Of a DNA stretch of 64,000 nucleotides, positions 43,768-52,973 are shown in pieces. The translations under genes and the position numbers were made by a program. Below the pieces are notes generated by a model. The model did no database searches and was not told where the DNA came from. It saw only the letters and a list, made by a program, of their open reading frames with translations. Position 1 is the stretch's first letter. Each line of letters begins with the position of its first letter. This stretch comes from an uncultured Roseobacter sp. (GTDB lineage Bacteria; Pseudomonadota; Alphaproteobacteria; Rhodobacterales; Rhodobacteraceae). Location: contig NZ_CANKYM010000009.1 in assembly GCF_947488185.1 (NCBI RefSeq), positions 1 to 64,000 of the forward strand, written 5' to 3'.

Positions 43768-44808
43768 ATGAAATTGCTTGTGACCGGCGGGGCAGGGTTC
43801 ATCGGCTCTGCGGTGGTGCGGCTGGCCGTGGCGCGGGGGTACAGGATCGTCAATCTGGACGCGCTGACCTACGCCGCCTGCCTGGAAAACGTGGCGGAGG
43901 TCGCGGAAAACCCCAATTATGCCTTTGAGCAGGCCGATATCCGGGACCGCGCGGCCCTCGACAGAGTTTTTGCAAAACACCAACCCGATGCGGTGATGCA
44001 CCTGGCCGCGGAAAGCCATGTGGACCGCTCCATCGACGGGCCGGGCGATTTCATCGAGACCAATATCACCGGTACCTACCAGATGCTGGAGGCCGCGCGG
44101 GCCTATTGGACGCAGGCCGGCAAGCCGGCGCATTTTCGGTTCCACCACATTTCCACGGACGAAGTCTTTGGCTCGCTGGGCGAGACCGGGCAATTCACCG
44201 AAGAAACGCCCTACGATCCCCGCTCGCCCTATTCCGCCTCCAAGGCGGCCTCTGATCATCTGGTGCGCGCCTGGCACGAGACCTACGGGCTTCCGATCGT
44301 GATGACCAATTGTTCGAACAACTACGGCCCCTATCACTTCCCTGAAAAGCTGATCCCCGTGGTGATCCTGAATGCGCTGGCGGGGCAGGAGATCCCCGTC
44401 TACGGCGCGGGCGAGAACGTGCGCGACTGGCTGTATGTCGAGGATCACGCCGACGCGCTGCTGACCGTGCTGGAAAAAGGCACCCTTGGGCGCAGCTACA
44501 ACATCGGCGGCGAGAACGAGGCCCGGAACATCGATATCGTGCGCACGATCTGCCGCATTCTCGAAGAAAAGCACCCGAAAAACAGTCCCTATGAAGATCA
44601 GATCCGTTTTGTGACCGACCGTCCGGGCCATGATCTGCGCTATGCGATCGATCCCACGCGCATTGCCACGGAACTGGGCTGGCGGCCGTCGGTCACGCTC
44701 GAAGAAGGTCTGGAGAAAACCGTGCAATGGTATCTCGATAACGAAGACTGGTGGCGTAGCTTACAGGATCGTCAGGGTGTGGGCACCCGGTTGGGCGTGA
44801 AGACATGA
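43768..44808 (+). CDS. rmlB: dTDP-glucose 4,6-dehydratase
   Basis: A 346-aa extended SDR enzyme, second step in dTDP-rhamnose synthesis. The NAD motif VTGGAGFIGSAVVR is at the N-terminus. HLAAESHVDRSI and the active-site HISTDEVFGSLG are diagnostic, with the catalytic tyrosine in SPYSASKAASDHLV. NCSNNYGPYHFPEKLIP is also fully conserved. The start is ATG 43768 with AAGGA 8 bases upstream; an in-frame ATG at 43753 lies within rmlC. The rmlD start overlaps the stop by 4 bases (ATGA). Confidence 0.96.
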   Translation: MKLLVTGGAGFIGSAVVRLAVARGYRIVNLDALTYAACLENVAEVAENPNYAFEQADIRDRAALDRVFAKHQPDAVMHLAAESHVDRSIDGPGDFIETNITGTYQMLEAARAYWTQAGKPAHFRFHHISTDEVFGSLGETGQFTEETPYDPRSPYSASKAASDHLVRAWHETYGLPIVMTNCSNNYGPYHFPEKLIPVVILNALAGQEIPVYGAGENVRDWLYVEDHADALLTVLEKGTLGRSYNIGGENEARNIDIVRTICRILEEKHPKNSPYEDQIRFVTDRPGHDLRYAIDPTRIATELGWRPSVTLEEGLEKTVQWYLDNEDWWRSLQDRQGVGTRLGVKT

Positions 44809-45650
44809 AGGTTCTGGTCTTTGGCAAGACCGGGCAGGTGGCCACGGAACTCGCCCGCTTTGACGGCGTGACCTGTCTGGGGCGCGCAGACGCCGATCTG
44901 ACCGACCCCGGTGCCTGCGAGGCCCTCATTGCCGAGACCGATGCCGATGCGGTGATCAATGCCGCCGCCTATACGGGCGTCGACAAGGCCGAAGAAGAGC
45001 GCGACACCGCGATGATCGTGAACGCCATGGCCCCCACGGCGATGGCCGCCGCTGCCACCGCACGTGATCTGCCTTTTGTGCAGATCTCCACCGATTACGT
45101 CTTTGAGGGCGGCGGGACCGCCCCCTGGCAACCGGATGATCCCACCGGTCCTCTGGGCGTCTACGGTGCCAGCAAGCTCGGGGGGGAGCGAGGTGTTGCC
45201 GGGGCAGGGGGGCGGTACGCCATCCTGCGCACCTCCTGGGTGTTTTCGGCCCATGGCAACAATTTCGCCAAGACCATGCTGCGGCTCGGGGCGGAACGCG
45301 ACGCACTCACTATCGTGGCCGATCAGATCGGCGGGCCGACGCCTGCACGCGACATTGCAGCGGCCTGCATGAAGATGGCGCAGGCCCTCAAGACGGATGC
45401 GAATACATCCGGCACCTATCATTTCAGCGGGGCCCCGGACGTCAGTTGGGCCGATTTTGCGCGCGAGATATTCACGCAAGCGGGGCTTGCGGTCGATGTG
45501 ACCGATATCCCGACCGCCGACTATCCCACCCCGGCAACGCGCCCGCTGAATTCCCGGCTTGATTGCGCCACCACCGAGACCGCCTTCGGCATTGCGCGCC
45601 CAGATTGGCGCGCCGGGCTGGCCGAGGTTCTGACGGGCCTGAAAACCTGA
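44805..45650 (+). CDS. rmlD: dTDP-4-dehydrorhamnose reductase
   Basis: A 281-aa SDR reductase completing dTDP-L-rhamnose with NAD(P)H. The N-terminal KVLVFGKTGQVATELA is the RmlD nucleotide-binding pattern. NAAAYTGVDKAEEE, STDYVFEGGGTAPW and the catalytic Y-x3-K (VYGASKLGGE) are conserved. ILRTSWVFSAHGNNFAKTML is typical. Overlaps rmlB by 4 bases and is followed 13 bases later by rmlA with a good AAGGAG site. A soluble cytoplasmic enzyme. Confidence 0.95.
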   Translation: MKVLVFGKTGQVATELARFDGVTCLGRADADLTDPGACEALIAETDADAVINAAAYTGVDKAEEERDTAMIVNAMAPTAMAAAATARDLPFVQISTDYVFEGGGTAPWQPDDPTGPLGVYGASKLGGERGVAGAGGRYAILRTSWVFSAHGNNFAKTMLRLGAERDALTIVADQIGGPTPARDIAAACMKMAQALKTDANTSGTYHFSGAPDVSWADFAREIFTQAGLAVDVTDIPTADYPTPATRPLNSRLDCATTETAFGIARPDWRAGLAEVLTGLKT

Positions 45651-45663
45651 CAAGGAGATTTCC

Positions 45664-46530
45664 ATGACCAAACGCAAAGGTATCATTCTGGCGGGTGGCT
45701 CGGGCACGCGGCTCTATCCGATCACGCTGGGGGTCTCCAAGCAGCTTTTGCCGATCTATGACAAGCCGATGATCTACTATCCGCTGTCCGTGCTGATGCT
45801 GGCGGATATCCGCGAGATCGCGATGATCACCACCCCGGAGGATCAGGAGCAGTTCCAGCGTATGCTGGGCGATGGGTCGCAATGGGGGATTTCACTTACC
45901 TATATCGTGCAACCCTCACCGGACGGGCTCGCACAGGCTTTCATTCTGGCCGAGGATTTCCTTGATGGCGCGCCTTCGGCGCTGGTGCTGGGGGACAATA
46001 TCTTCTTTGGCCAGGGCCTGCCCGCCCTGATGGCTGATGCCGATGCGCAACCGCAAGGCGCTACCGTTTTTGGCTATCAGGTGGCCGATCCGGAACGCTA
46101 TGGCGTGGTAGATTTTGACGCGGATGGCATCGTGCGCGGCATCATCGAGAAACCGGAAGTGCCACCCTCCAACCACGCCGTCACCGGGCTTTATTTCGTC
46201 GATGGCACCGCCCCTGCCAAGGCGCGCAGCGTCAAACCATCGGCCCGCGGCGAGGTCGAAATCACCAGCCTGCTGGAAATGTACCTGGCCGAAGAGACCC
46301 TGACCGTGCAGCGCATGGGCCGCGGCTATGCCTGGCTTGATACCGGCACCCATGGCAGCCTGCTCGATGCGGGCAATTTCGTACGCACCATCGAGAAACG
46401 GCAGGGACAGCAGATTGGCTGCCCTGAGGAGATCGCCTTTGAACTGGGCTGGATCACCCGCGAGGACCTTGCGCGCGAAGCGGAAAAATACGCCAAGAAT
46501 GACTACGGCACCTATCTGAACAGTCTCTAA
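45664..46530 (+). CDS. rmlA: Glucose-1-phosphate thymidylyltransferase
   Basis: A 288-aa nucleotidyltransferase, the first and feedback-regulated step of dTDP-rhamnose synthesis. The signature is GIILAGGSGTRLYPIT at the N-terminus with SKQLLPIYDKPMIYYPL; VLGDNIFFG and IIEKPEVPPSNHAVTGLYF complete the active site. The length matches the family. An AAGGAG lies 7 bases before the ATG. The order C-B-D-A is the one reported for roseobacter plasmid rhamnose operons. The phosphohexomutase gene follows after 32 bases. Confidence 0.96.
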   Translation: MTKRKGIILAGGSGTRLYPITLGVSKQLLPIYDKPMIYYPLSVLMLADIREIAMITTPEDQEQFQRMLGDGSQWGISLTYIVQPSPDGLAQAFILAEDFLDGAPSALVLGDNIFFGQGLPALMADADAQPQGATVFGYQVADPERYGVVDFDADGIVRGIIEKPEVPPSNHAVTGLYFVDGTAPAKARSVKPSARGEVEITSLLEMYLAEETLTVQRMGRGYAWLDTGTHGSLLDAGNFVRTIEKRQGQQIGCPEEIAFELGWITREDLAREAEKYAKNDYGTYLNSL

Positions 46531-46562
46531 ACCAGGCAATCCAACCCAACGGAGGGCATCCC

Positions 46563-47933
46563 ATGTCTGTCAAATTCGGCACAAGCGGCCTGCGCGGGCT
46601 GGTCACCGCCATGACCTCTGAATTGATCTCCCGGCATGTGCAGGCCTTTATTGCCGCCTGTGACACCGGTGGTGTGCTCTGCGTCGGGCGCGACCTCCGG
46701 CCTTCCTCTCCGCGCATCGCCCAGGATGTGATCAACGCGGCCCGCGCCATGGGGGTTCGCGTGATCGATTGCGGCGAGGTGCCCACGCCCGCGCTGGCCC
46801 TGGCCGCACAAGCCGCACACGGCGGGGCCGTGATGGTGACCGGCAGCCATATCCCCGCGGATCGCAACGGGCTGAAATTCTACGTGCGCAGCGGCGAAAT
46901 CAGCAAGGCAGACGAGGCCGCGATCCTGTCGCATCTCGATGCCCCCCATGGGGCTGCGCACCCCGGTGCGTTGGAGTTGGATACAGGTGCCAATGATCGC
47001 TATATTGCCCGCTTCGTCGCGGCCTTTGGGCCGGGTGCGCTCGCAGGTCAACGCGTCGGGCTCTACGCCCATAGCGCCGTGGGCCGCGATGCCCTGGCCC
47101 GCATCCTGACCGACCTCGGCGCCGAGGTGATCGAGCTGGGCCGGTCGGAGACTTTCATCCCCGTGGATACCGAAGCGGTGGACCCGGAAGTCCGCGTCCA
47201 GATTGCCGATTGGGTGAAAACCCACGGTTTGCACGCGCTGGTCTCCACGGATGGCGATTCAGATCGCCCGCTGCTGGCCGATGACACCGGGCGCGTGATC
47301 CCCGGCGATATCCTGGGTCAGATCACCGCGGAAACCCTGGGGACCGAGGTGATCGCCACGCCGATCTCCTCTAACAGCGGGGTGACGATGAAAGGGTTCA
47401 AAGACGTCCAGCTGACGCAGATCGGATCGCCATATGTCATCGCCGCGATGGAAAATGCGCAGGGCCGGGTGGTCGGCTATGAGGCCAATGGCGGCTTCCT
47501 GCTGGGGTTCGAGGCGCAGGGGCCTGCGGGCGTGCTGGCACCGCTGGTCACCCGCGATTGTACCCTGCCGATCCTGACCGTGCTTTATGCGGGCCGCAAA
47601 GAGGGCATCGCCGCCCGCGTCGCTCAGGAACCGCCGGTTGTCACGGTGGCAGACCGGCTGCAGGACATTGAACAGAGCAAGAGCCGCCCGCTGTTGGAGA
47701 CATGGCAGAATGATCCCACCGCCCGTGCTGCTTTCCTGACCCCGCTGGGCAAGCAGGAGCACCACATGGACCTCACGGACGGGCTGCGCATGACAATGAC
47801 GGACGGCGACGTGATCCACGTACGACCGTCGGGCAATGCCCCGGAACTCAGGCTCTATATCGAAACGAAAGACCCTGTTTCAGCCGAAAAGCTGCTGACC
47901 CAGGCGTTGGCACAACTCAACCACGCACTCTAA
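46563..47933 (+). CDS. Phosphomannomutase / phosphoglucomutase family protein
   Basis: A 456-aa alpha-D-phosphohexomutase. It interconverts hexose-6-P and hexose-1-P for rmlA, manC or both. The N-terminal KFGTSGLRGLV, the phosphoserine loop TGSHIPADRNGLKFY, the metal site STDGDSDRPLL and the C-terminal phosphate site RPSGNAPELRLY are in the right order. The phosphoserine loop has the unusual TGSHIP rather than TASHNP, seen in a subset of these enzymes. A GGAGG lies 8 bases before the ATG. It continues the rml operon. Confidence 0.9.
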   Translation: MSVKFGTSGLRGLVTAMTSELISRHVQAFIAACDTGGVLCVGRDLRPSSPRIAQDVINAARAMGVRVIDCGEVPTPALALAAQAAHGGAVMVTGSHIPADRNGLKFYVRSGEISKADEAAILSHLDAPHGAAHPGALELDTGANDRYIARFVAAFGPGALAGQRVGLYAHSAVGRDALARILTDLGAEVIELGRSETFIPVDTEAVDPEVRVQIADWVKTHGLHALVSTDGDSDRPLLADDTGRVIPGDILGQITAETLGTEVIATPISSNSGVTMKGFKDVQLTQIGSPYVIAAMENAQGRVVGYEANGGFLLGFEAQGPAGVLAPLVTRDCTLPILTVLYAGRKEGIAARVAQEPPVVTVADRLQDIEQSKSRPLLETWQNDPTARAAFLTPLGKQEHHMDLTDGLRMTMTDGDVIHVRPSGNAPELRLYIETKDPVSAEKLLTQALAQLNHAL

Positions 47934-48163
47934 CCCTTGTTCTGTCGCGCTGAATGGCCGGTCGTAGAAGGTTCGAAATACACCGCTTTGCGATCGTGGT
48001 GCAGCGCAGGTAACGCGGCTCTCGACATGTTGCCTGCCAGCGTTCTGAACCCTGACACCATGGGAGCCTCGGCGGAGCGCGCTTGCCCAAACGGACCCCG
48101 AAGACTATCAAGCCAAAGGCGCCATCAGGTGCCAAAACAGGCTCTGAAAACTGGAATAGACAC

Positions 48164-49165
48164 ATGCCTCTGAACAGAAACGTTTTGGTTGTCGGGGGCG
48201 CGGGTTACATCGGCTCTCACACGGTGCTGGCCCTGCAGGAGGCGGGGTTCAATCCGGTTGTCTATGACAATTTCTCCAGCGGGCACCGCGATGCGGTCTT
48301 CTCGGACCATGTGGTCGAGGGCGCGCTTTCAGATCACGCGCGCCTGAGCCAGGCGATGACCGACCATCAGATCGGCAGCGTGGTGCATTTCGCGGCCCTC
48401 ATCGAAGCGGGCCAATCCGTGATCGAGCCTTTGCTTTTTTACCGCAACAACGTGGCCTCCACCGTATCGCTGCTCGAGGCCATGCAGGCGGCAGGCGTCG
48501 ACCGGCTGGTGTTCTCCTCCACTGCTGCAGTGTACGGCAATCAGGCCGATACCGGGCTGCTGCATGAAGGGCTGCCCGTCCAGCCGATCAACCCCTACGG
48601 CCAGACCAAGGCCGCCGTGGAAGCGATGCTGAAAGACGTGGCTGCCGCCTCCGGTCTCAAGGCCATCGCCCTGCGCTATTTCAATGCCTCGGGTGCGGAT
48701 GCCCGCGCGCGCACCGGCGAACGGCACGATCCGGAGACCCATCTCATTCCGCTTGTGCTGCAGACAGCCGCGGGGGAGCGCGACCAGATCACTGTTTTCG
48801 GGACCGATTATTCGACCGAGGACGGCACCTGCATCCGCGACTATATCCACGTCACCGACCTGGCGCGCGGTCATGTGGCGGCCCTTGAAAAACTGCTCTC
48901 GACCGATGAAGAGGCCGGGGCATTCACGCCTATCAACCTCGGCACCGGGCAGGGCTATTCAGTGAGCCAGGTGATCGAGACCGCCCGGCGCGTCACAAAC
49001 CGCAGCTTTACGGTGGTGGAAAGCGACCGCCGTCCGGGTGATCCCAGTACATTGGTCTCTGATCCATCACGCGCGCATGCGGTGTTGGGCTGGCGCGCGG
49101 AGCATTCATCCCTGGAAAACATCATCACCGATGCGTGGAATTTCATGAACCGCGGGATAGGATGA
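48164..49165 (+). CDS. galE: UDP-glucose 4-epimerase
   Basis: A 333-aa SDR epimerase interconverting UDP-glucose and UDP-galactose. The motifs are VLVVGGAGYIGSHTVLAL, VVYDNFSSGHRDAV, VHFAALIEAGQSV and the catalytic SSTAAVYG with NPYGQTKAAVE. ALRYFNASGAD is typical of bacterial GalE. The frame is open back to 48083, but the ATG at 48164 matches the usual N-terminus. A 230-base gap follows the phosphohexomutase, so it may have its own promoter. It ends 54 bases before the convergent CpsD-like gene. Confidence 0.95.
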   Translation: MPLNRNVLVVGGAGYIGSHTVLALQEAGFNPVVYDNFSSGHRDAVFSDHVVEGALSDHARLSQAMTDHQIGSVVHFAALIEAGQSVIEPLLFYRNNVASTVSLLEAMQAAGVDRLVFSSTAAVYGNQADTGLLHEGLPVQPINPYGQTKAAVEAMLKDVAAASGLKAIALRYFNASGADARARTGERHDPETHLIPLVLQTAAGERDQITVFGTDYSTEDGTCIRDYIHVTDLARGHVAALEKLLSTDEEAGAFTPINLGTGQGYSVSQVIETARRVTNRSFTVVESDRRPGDPSTLVSDPSRAHAVLGWRAEHSSLENIITDAWNFMNRGIG

Positions 49166-49219
49166 CGGCACGGGAATATAATGATGATTATGCTAAATTA
49201 ATTGCAGAAATCGCTTAAT

Positions 49220-50041
49220 CTATTCATCCTGCATAAAGTCACTCGTGTTCATATGTGCGTTCAACACAACGCCCAGAACATTCGTATGTTCGCTCACTTC
49301 CCGTTCGCATTTGTCGAATTGTTTGTACCGCGTCGTGTTGGCGCGGATCACGATGAGCGCACAATCGACGTTCTTGAGAAACGCCCGCGTGTCGTCGCGT
49401 GGCAGAACCGACGGCAGATCGAAGATCATGATGTCGGGCTTATATTCCTCTTCGATACGCGCAATGACATTGGCCGTTTCCTCAGCCAGCAGCATACGTG
49501 TCGGATCGCTCTCGGGCTGGATGGCCATGGAGCATGCAACATTATCGCCGATGCGCACGGCCTGTTCCTCAAAGCCCACCTGACCGCTCAGAAGTTCGCC
49601 GATGCCGTGGGACGGGATGGTCTGAAAGAACTCGTGAACTGACGGATCACGCAGGTCGGTATCCATCAGGATGGCCCGCAAATCGCGCTGACGTCCAAGC
49701 CCCAGAGCGAGATTGCAGGCTGTGGTGGTCTTGCCGGATTGTGGCATTGGAGACGTGATCCCAAGCCGCGTCCAGCCGTTCTGGCGCATCTGCAAAAGCA
49801 CCTTGGTGCGCAGAATATCGAACGGGGCCGCGGCAGATGTCGCCTCACGCGTCACAACCCGGTGGCGCAGCAACTGTTCATCCGTCACATCGAAGGTACT
49901 GAGGTTCTGCCACATGGCATCAAGCGATGTCGGCCGCGCCACCTTCCGGGGCGGCAGGCTCACGGATACGGCATCGGAAACTGCGGTTTCCTTCTCACGG
50001 CTCTTTCGGGCCTTGTCCAATGCAGCCTGCAATTTTTCCAT
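49220..50041 (-). CDS. CpsD/CapB-like polysaccharide biosynthesis ATPase
   Basis: A 273-aa MinD/BY-kinase-type ATPase that would work with the Wzz-like protein encoded just upstream on the same strand. Its modified Walker A is SPMPQSGKTTTACNLALGLG (around residue 96-115), the Walker A' is ILMDTDLRDPSV, and the Walker B is IMIFDLPSVL. The C-terminus NTSDFMQDE lacks the tyrosine-rich tail that bacterial tyrosine kinases autophosphorylate, so it is an ATPase-only or degenerate form. It starts 37 bases after the Wzz-like gene stop and faces galE. Cytoplasmic, at the membrane by interaction. Confidence 0.88.
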   Translation of the reverse strand: MEKLQAALDKARKSREKETAVSDAVSVSLPPRKVARPTSLDAMWQNLSTFDVTDEQLLRHRVVTREATSAAAPFDILRTKVLLQMRQNGWTRLGITSPMPQSGKTTTACNLALGLGRQRDLRAILMDTDLRDPSVHEFFQTIPSHGIGELLSGQVGFEEQAVRIGDNVACSMAIQPESDPTRMLLAEETANVIARIEEEYKPDIMIFDLPSVLPRDDTRAFLKNVDCALIVIRANTTRYKQFDKCEREVSEHTNVLGVVLNAHMNTSDFMQDE

Positions 50042-50078
50042 GCTTGCTCTTATCCTGTTGCTTACAGTGAAGTGCGGT

Positions 50079-51626
50079 TCAGCCCAGTCCCAGCTTGTTC
50101 AGCCCCTTCTGAACCACAAGCTCCAGCGGTAGATAGTGGGTGTCGATATACCAAAGCAGTGAAGGAACCATAATCAAGACCGCAAGCGTGGCTGTCAGGA
50201 TACCCGAACGACGGATGATGCGACGGCGGCGGCTTTCCATATAGGGGATGGCCGTGATCGGTGTGACATTGAACCGCGAGACCAGTTCGCTCGGGCGCCG
50301 GATCGTCCGGTTGAGAATTTCCAGCAGCATGAAGTAGCCGAAGGCGGCCATCAGTCCGGCCGCGGCACCCGCCAGGGCAATCTTGGGGCGATCCGGCCCG
50401 GTCGGGACCCGCGGAACATTTCCGGTTTCAATCACGGTGATTTTCTGGCCCTGGGCGGTTGTCTCGACCCGCTCGCTCATGCGCGCACCGCTGAGGCTGT
50501 TTACCGCCCGGTTATATCGCCCCTGGATGACTTCGAAATCACGCTCCAGTTTTGCAAGTTCAATGCCGTTGGACGAGCTGCGGGAAATATCCCGCTGCAG
50601 TGTATCGAGCTCCTCAGTGGTTGCCTCGATATCGCCCCGCAGGCTGCTCAGGCGGTTGTCGATCTCCAGCAGCGTGGATTGCAGCAAGGCCTGCTCCGCC
50701 GTGATTTCCGGTGCATCGGTCCCGACCGTTCCTGCCTGTTCGGTAAGGGTCGCCTCAAGACGGTCGATCTGGGTCTGGAGCTGGATAATCCGCGGGTGCT
50801 GTTCCGAATAAAGCAACCTGGCCTGATCCAGATCAGCCTGTGCCCGGGCCAACCGGCTCTCGACCGGGCTGAGCTGTCTTTGCGAGCTGCCCTGCTCCAC
50901 GCGGCCCGTGGATTCAAAAATGGTCAGAATATCCTGGCGTTGCTGCTCCCCGGCGCTCAGATCGCGTTCCAGCCGCGACAGGCGCTCCTGCAGCAGGGTC
51001 TGACGGCCCAGCCGATATGGCTGATTTTCAGGCAGGGCAGTGGCATTATCTGCCTTGAACTTGGCAATGGACGCGCTTTGACTGTCCAGATCATCCCCGA
51101 GACGTTCGACCTCCTGCTCGAAGAAATCCAGCGTGCTTTCCGTGCGGGACCGGCGGAACCGGGCATTCTCCGCCAACACCAGCGTTACGTATTCATTGAC
51201 GACATTCGCCGCGATCTGGCCTGACCGGGCCTCGAAGGAAATGCGCAGCAAGGTCGCCCTGCCCCGGCCCGCGGTCCGACGGATGCTGGTCGCGGACCGC
51301 ATCTGCTGCACAACGGTATCGGGATCCATGCTTCGCAGATCTTCAAAGACGTTGAAACGGTTGGCAATATCGATCAGGTTGGCCCGGGTAACCAGTTTTT
51401 GTTCAACGATATCAAGCTGTTCCAAAGCATCTGTCTGAACGATCGATGTTACCATACTGTCCGGGATCTGCGGCTCTTCCAGCAACAGGCGGGCGGTGGT
51501 GGAATAGGTATCCGGCAGCTTCATCGCCGTGATCACGCCAAGGCTGGCTGCGATCAGGATGAACAGCATCATCACCGGCAATCTGCGCCAGAACAGTTTC
51601 CAGTAAAACCAAAGCTCAAGATTCAT
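50079..51626 (-). CDS. Wzz/GNVR-type chain-length determinant
   Basis: A 515-aa polysaccharide co-polymerase like those in PEP-CTERM/exosortase EPS loci. A first transmembrane helix lies at about 18-36, then a large periplasmic region (about 40-410) with long coiled-coil stretches. The GNVPRVPTGPDRPKIALAGAAAGLMAAFGYFML block is the GNVR-type end with a second helix. A third helix near the C-terminus (about 475-495) adds a short tail. It controls chain length with the Wzy-like polymerase and contacts Wza. Its ATG overlaps the stop of the ATPase gene by 4 bases. Confidence 0.9.
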   Translation of the reverse strand: MNLELWFYWKLFWRRLPVMMLFILIAASLGVITAMKLPDTYSTTARLLLEEPQIPDSMVTSIVQTDALEQLDIVEQKLVTRANLIDIANRFNVFEDLRSMDPDTVVQQMRSATSIRRTAGRGRATLLRISFEARSGQIAANVVNEYVTLVLAENARFRRSRTESTLDFFEQEVERLGDDLDSQSASIAKFKADNATALPENQPYRLGRQTLLQERLSRLERDLSAGEQQRQDILTIFESTGRVEQGSSQRQLSPVESRLARAQADLDQARLLYSEQHPRIIQLQTQIDRLEATLTEQAGTVGTDAPEITAEQALLQSTLLEIDNRLSSLRGDIEATTEELDTLQRDISRSSSNGIELAKLERDFEVIQGRYNRAVNSLSGARMSERVETTAQGQKITVIETGNVPRVPTGPDRPKIALAGAAAGLMAAFGYFMLLEILNRTIRRPSELVSRFNVTPITAIPYMESRRRRIIRRSGILTATLAVLIMVPSLLWYIDTHYLPLELVVQKGLNKLGLG

Positions 51627-52504
51627 TCGGCCGCTTTCTTATGCACATCGATACGATCGGTCAAAATCAGAGGAGGCTCCGCAGGCTTCAGCACCAACCC
51701 ATCCCGGAAGAGTTCGCGAATGGTCGGTAAACCTACCTTATTCTGGTCACCGCTGGCCGCGTAGACCAGCGCAAGATCGCACAGTTTGTTGATCATCCGC
51801 GGGATACCGCCTGTCTCCTCGAAGATATGGCGCATGGCGGAAGGTGTAATTTCATCTCCGTTCCCGCCGACATGAGTCAGCCGGTGCCGGATATAGGCAC
51901 GTGTGGTCGGCAGGTCGAAAGGCTCCAGATGGTACGTCGCCGTGACCCGCTGTGCGAACTGCCGCAACTCAGGCCGGGTGATCAGCTGGCGCAGTTCGGG
52001 CTGCCCCGTGAGGATGATCTGCAAAAGCTCATCCTTGCCGGAATTGATATTCGTCAGCATGCGCAGTTCTTCGAGCATTTCCGCGCCGAGGTTCTGGGCC
52101 TCGTCAATGACGAGAACCACGTACCGTCCAGCGGCATATTCGGACAACACGAAGTCCAGGAAATGCTGGAACAGAGACACGTAATCCATCGCGGGCGGCG
52201 CCGGTACATCCAGCGCATTGAGCACCCAGCGCAGAAGATCGCCGCGGTCCCCCTGCGCATTGGAGATCAGACCCAGCGTGATCGTGTCATCCGCATGTTG
52301 CAGCAGGGCCTGGATGAGCATTGTCTTGCCAGTCCCGACCTCGCCGGTGACCACGGTCAGCGGCGCGCGCGAAATAAGACCGTACTCCAGAACCGCAAAA
52401 GCGCGGCTATGCGCTTTGGACCAGAACACGAAGTCTGGATCGGGCAAAAGCGTGAAGGGTCGCTCCCGAAAACCAAAGTGTTCTGTATAGAACTGTGTGC
52501 TCAT
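51623..52504 (-). CDS. ExeA-like AAA ATPase of an exosortase/EPS system
   Basis: A 293-aa AAA+ ATPase with HFGFRERPFTLLPDPDFVFWS at the N-terminus, the ExeA/GspA opening, Walker A GEVGTGKT at 54-61 and Walker B VVLVIDEAQNL at about 129-139. Such ATPases regularly occur next to GNVR and CpsD-like genes in PEP-CTERM EPS clusters. The C-terminal peptidoglycan-binding part of true ExeA is missing, so this is the short cytoplasmic form. First gene of a three-gene minus-strand set (52504-49220). Its exact role is unknown. Confidence 0.88.
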   Translation of the reverse strand: MSTQFYTEHFGFRERPFTLLPDPDFVFWSKAHSRAFAVLEYGLISRAPLTVVTGEVGTGKTMLIQALLQHADDTITLGLISNAQGDRGDLLRWVLNALDVPAPPAMDYVSLFQHFLDFVLSEYAAGRYVVLVIDEAQNLGAEMLEELRMLTNINSGKDELLQIILTGQPELRQLITRPELRQFAQRVTATYHLEPFDLPTTRAYIRHRLTHVGGNGDEITPSAMRHIFEETGGIPRMINKLCDLALVYAASGDQNKVGLPTIRELFRDGLVLKPAEPPLILTDRIDVHKKAAE

Positions 52505-52973
52505 GTCCTAACAGGTATCCGCTACTCGATTAAAAAAACTACAAACATGCCCACCGTTCTGGTGTCTATTTACAAAGTATGCAGTTTTCAAGGCGACGTG
52601 GTTTTTGCTTATTGCCTTACATTCTATGACAAAACTCCCGGCGGCGATAGGCGATCCAGTCTGGGGCCCCGCGGTGGGCGATTCTATTTTTTCAAATGTC
52701 GCTGCAATCTTCAGCACATCGCACGATGAAAGCGGCCTGAGAAACAATTTGTTGATGGCCTGCTGGGCATTCGCACAACCAAAAGGCGAAACAGCGTAAC
52801 AATTTTACGAAAATCAACCATTTCGGAATCGTTAGTTTGCACACGAATTAAATCAGTGATAAATTTTAACGGTCGCCCATGTTGGGGTTTGGTGCGGTAA
52901 AGAAGTCTGCCGATGGTTGGCTAGCATTGTAGTTTATTTTCTGAGGGCAGGTATTTCACCTGATTTAGGTTCC
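52505..52973. other. Divergent intergenic control region
   Basis: A 469-base A/T-rich region separates the export-control operon (minus) from the initiating sugar transferase (plus). It contains a good vegetative-type promoter for the plus-strand gene at 52837-52865. On the minus side I see no clear promoter for the ATPase gene. Short frames here look like chance. A partial CtrA-like half pattern (TTAA-N7-ATAA) starts at 52848 but has a mismatch. Confidence 0.45.
52837..52865 (+). promoter_or_regulatory. Vegetative-type promoter of the initiating sugar transferase
   Basis: TTGCAC and TAAATT are separated by exactly 17 bases; both are close to the -35 and -10 consensus. The start codon of the sugar transferase is about 110 bases downstream. 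The surroundings are A/T-rich. No experimental support. Confidence 0.5.

Noticed and set aside
52848..52862. CtrA-like pattern TTAA-N7-ATAA upstream of the sugar transferase
   Set aside because: One mismatch in the second half and it lies between the elements of a good vegetative promoter; weaker than the other three sites, so not called.
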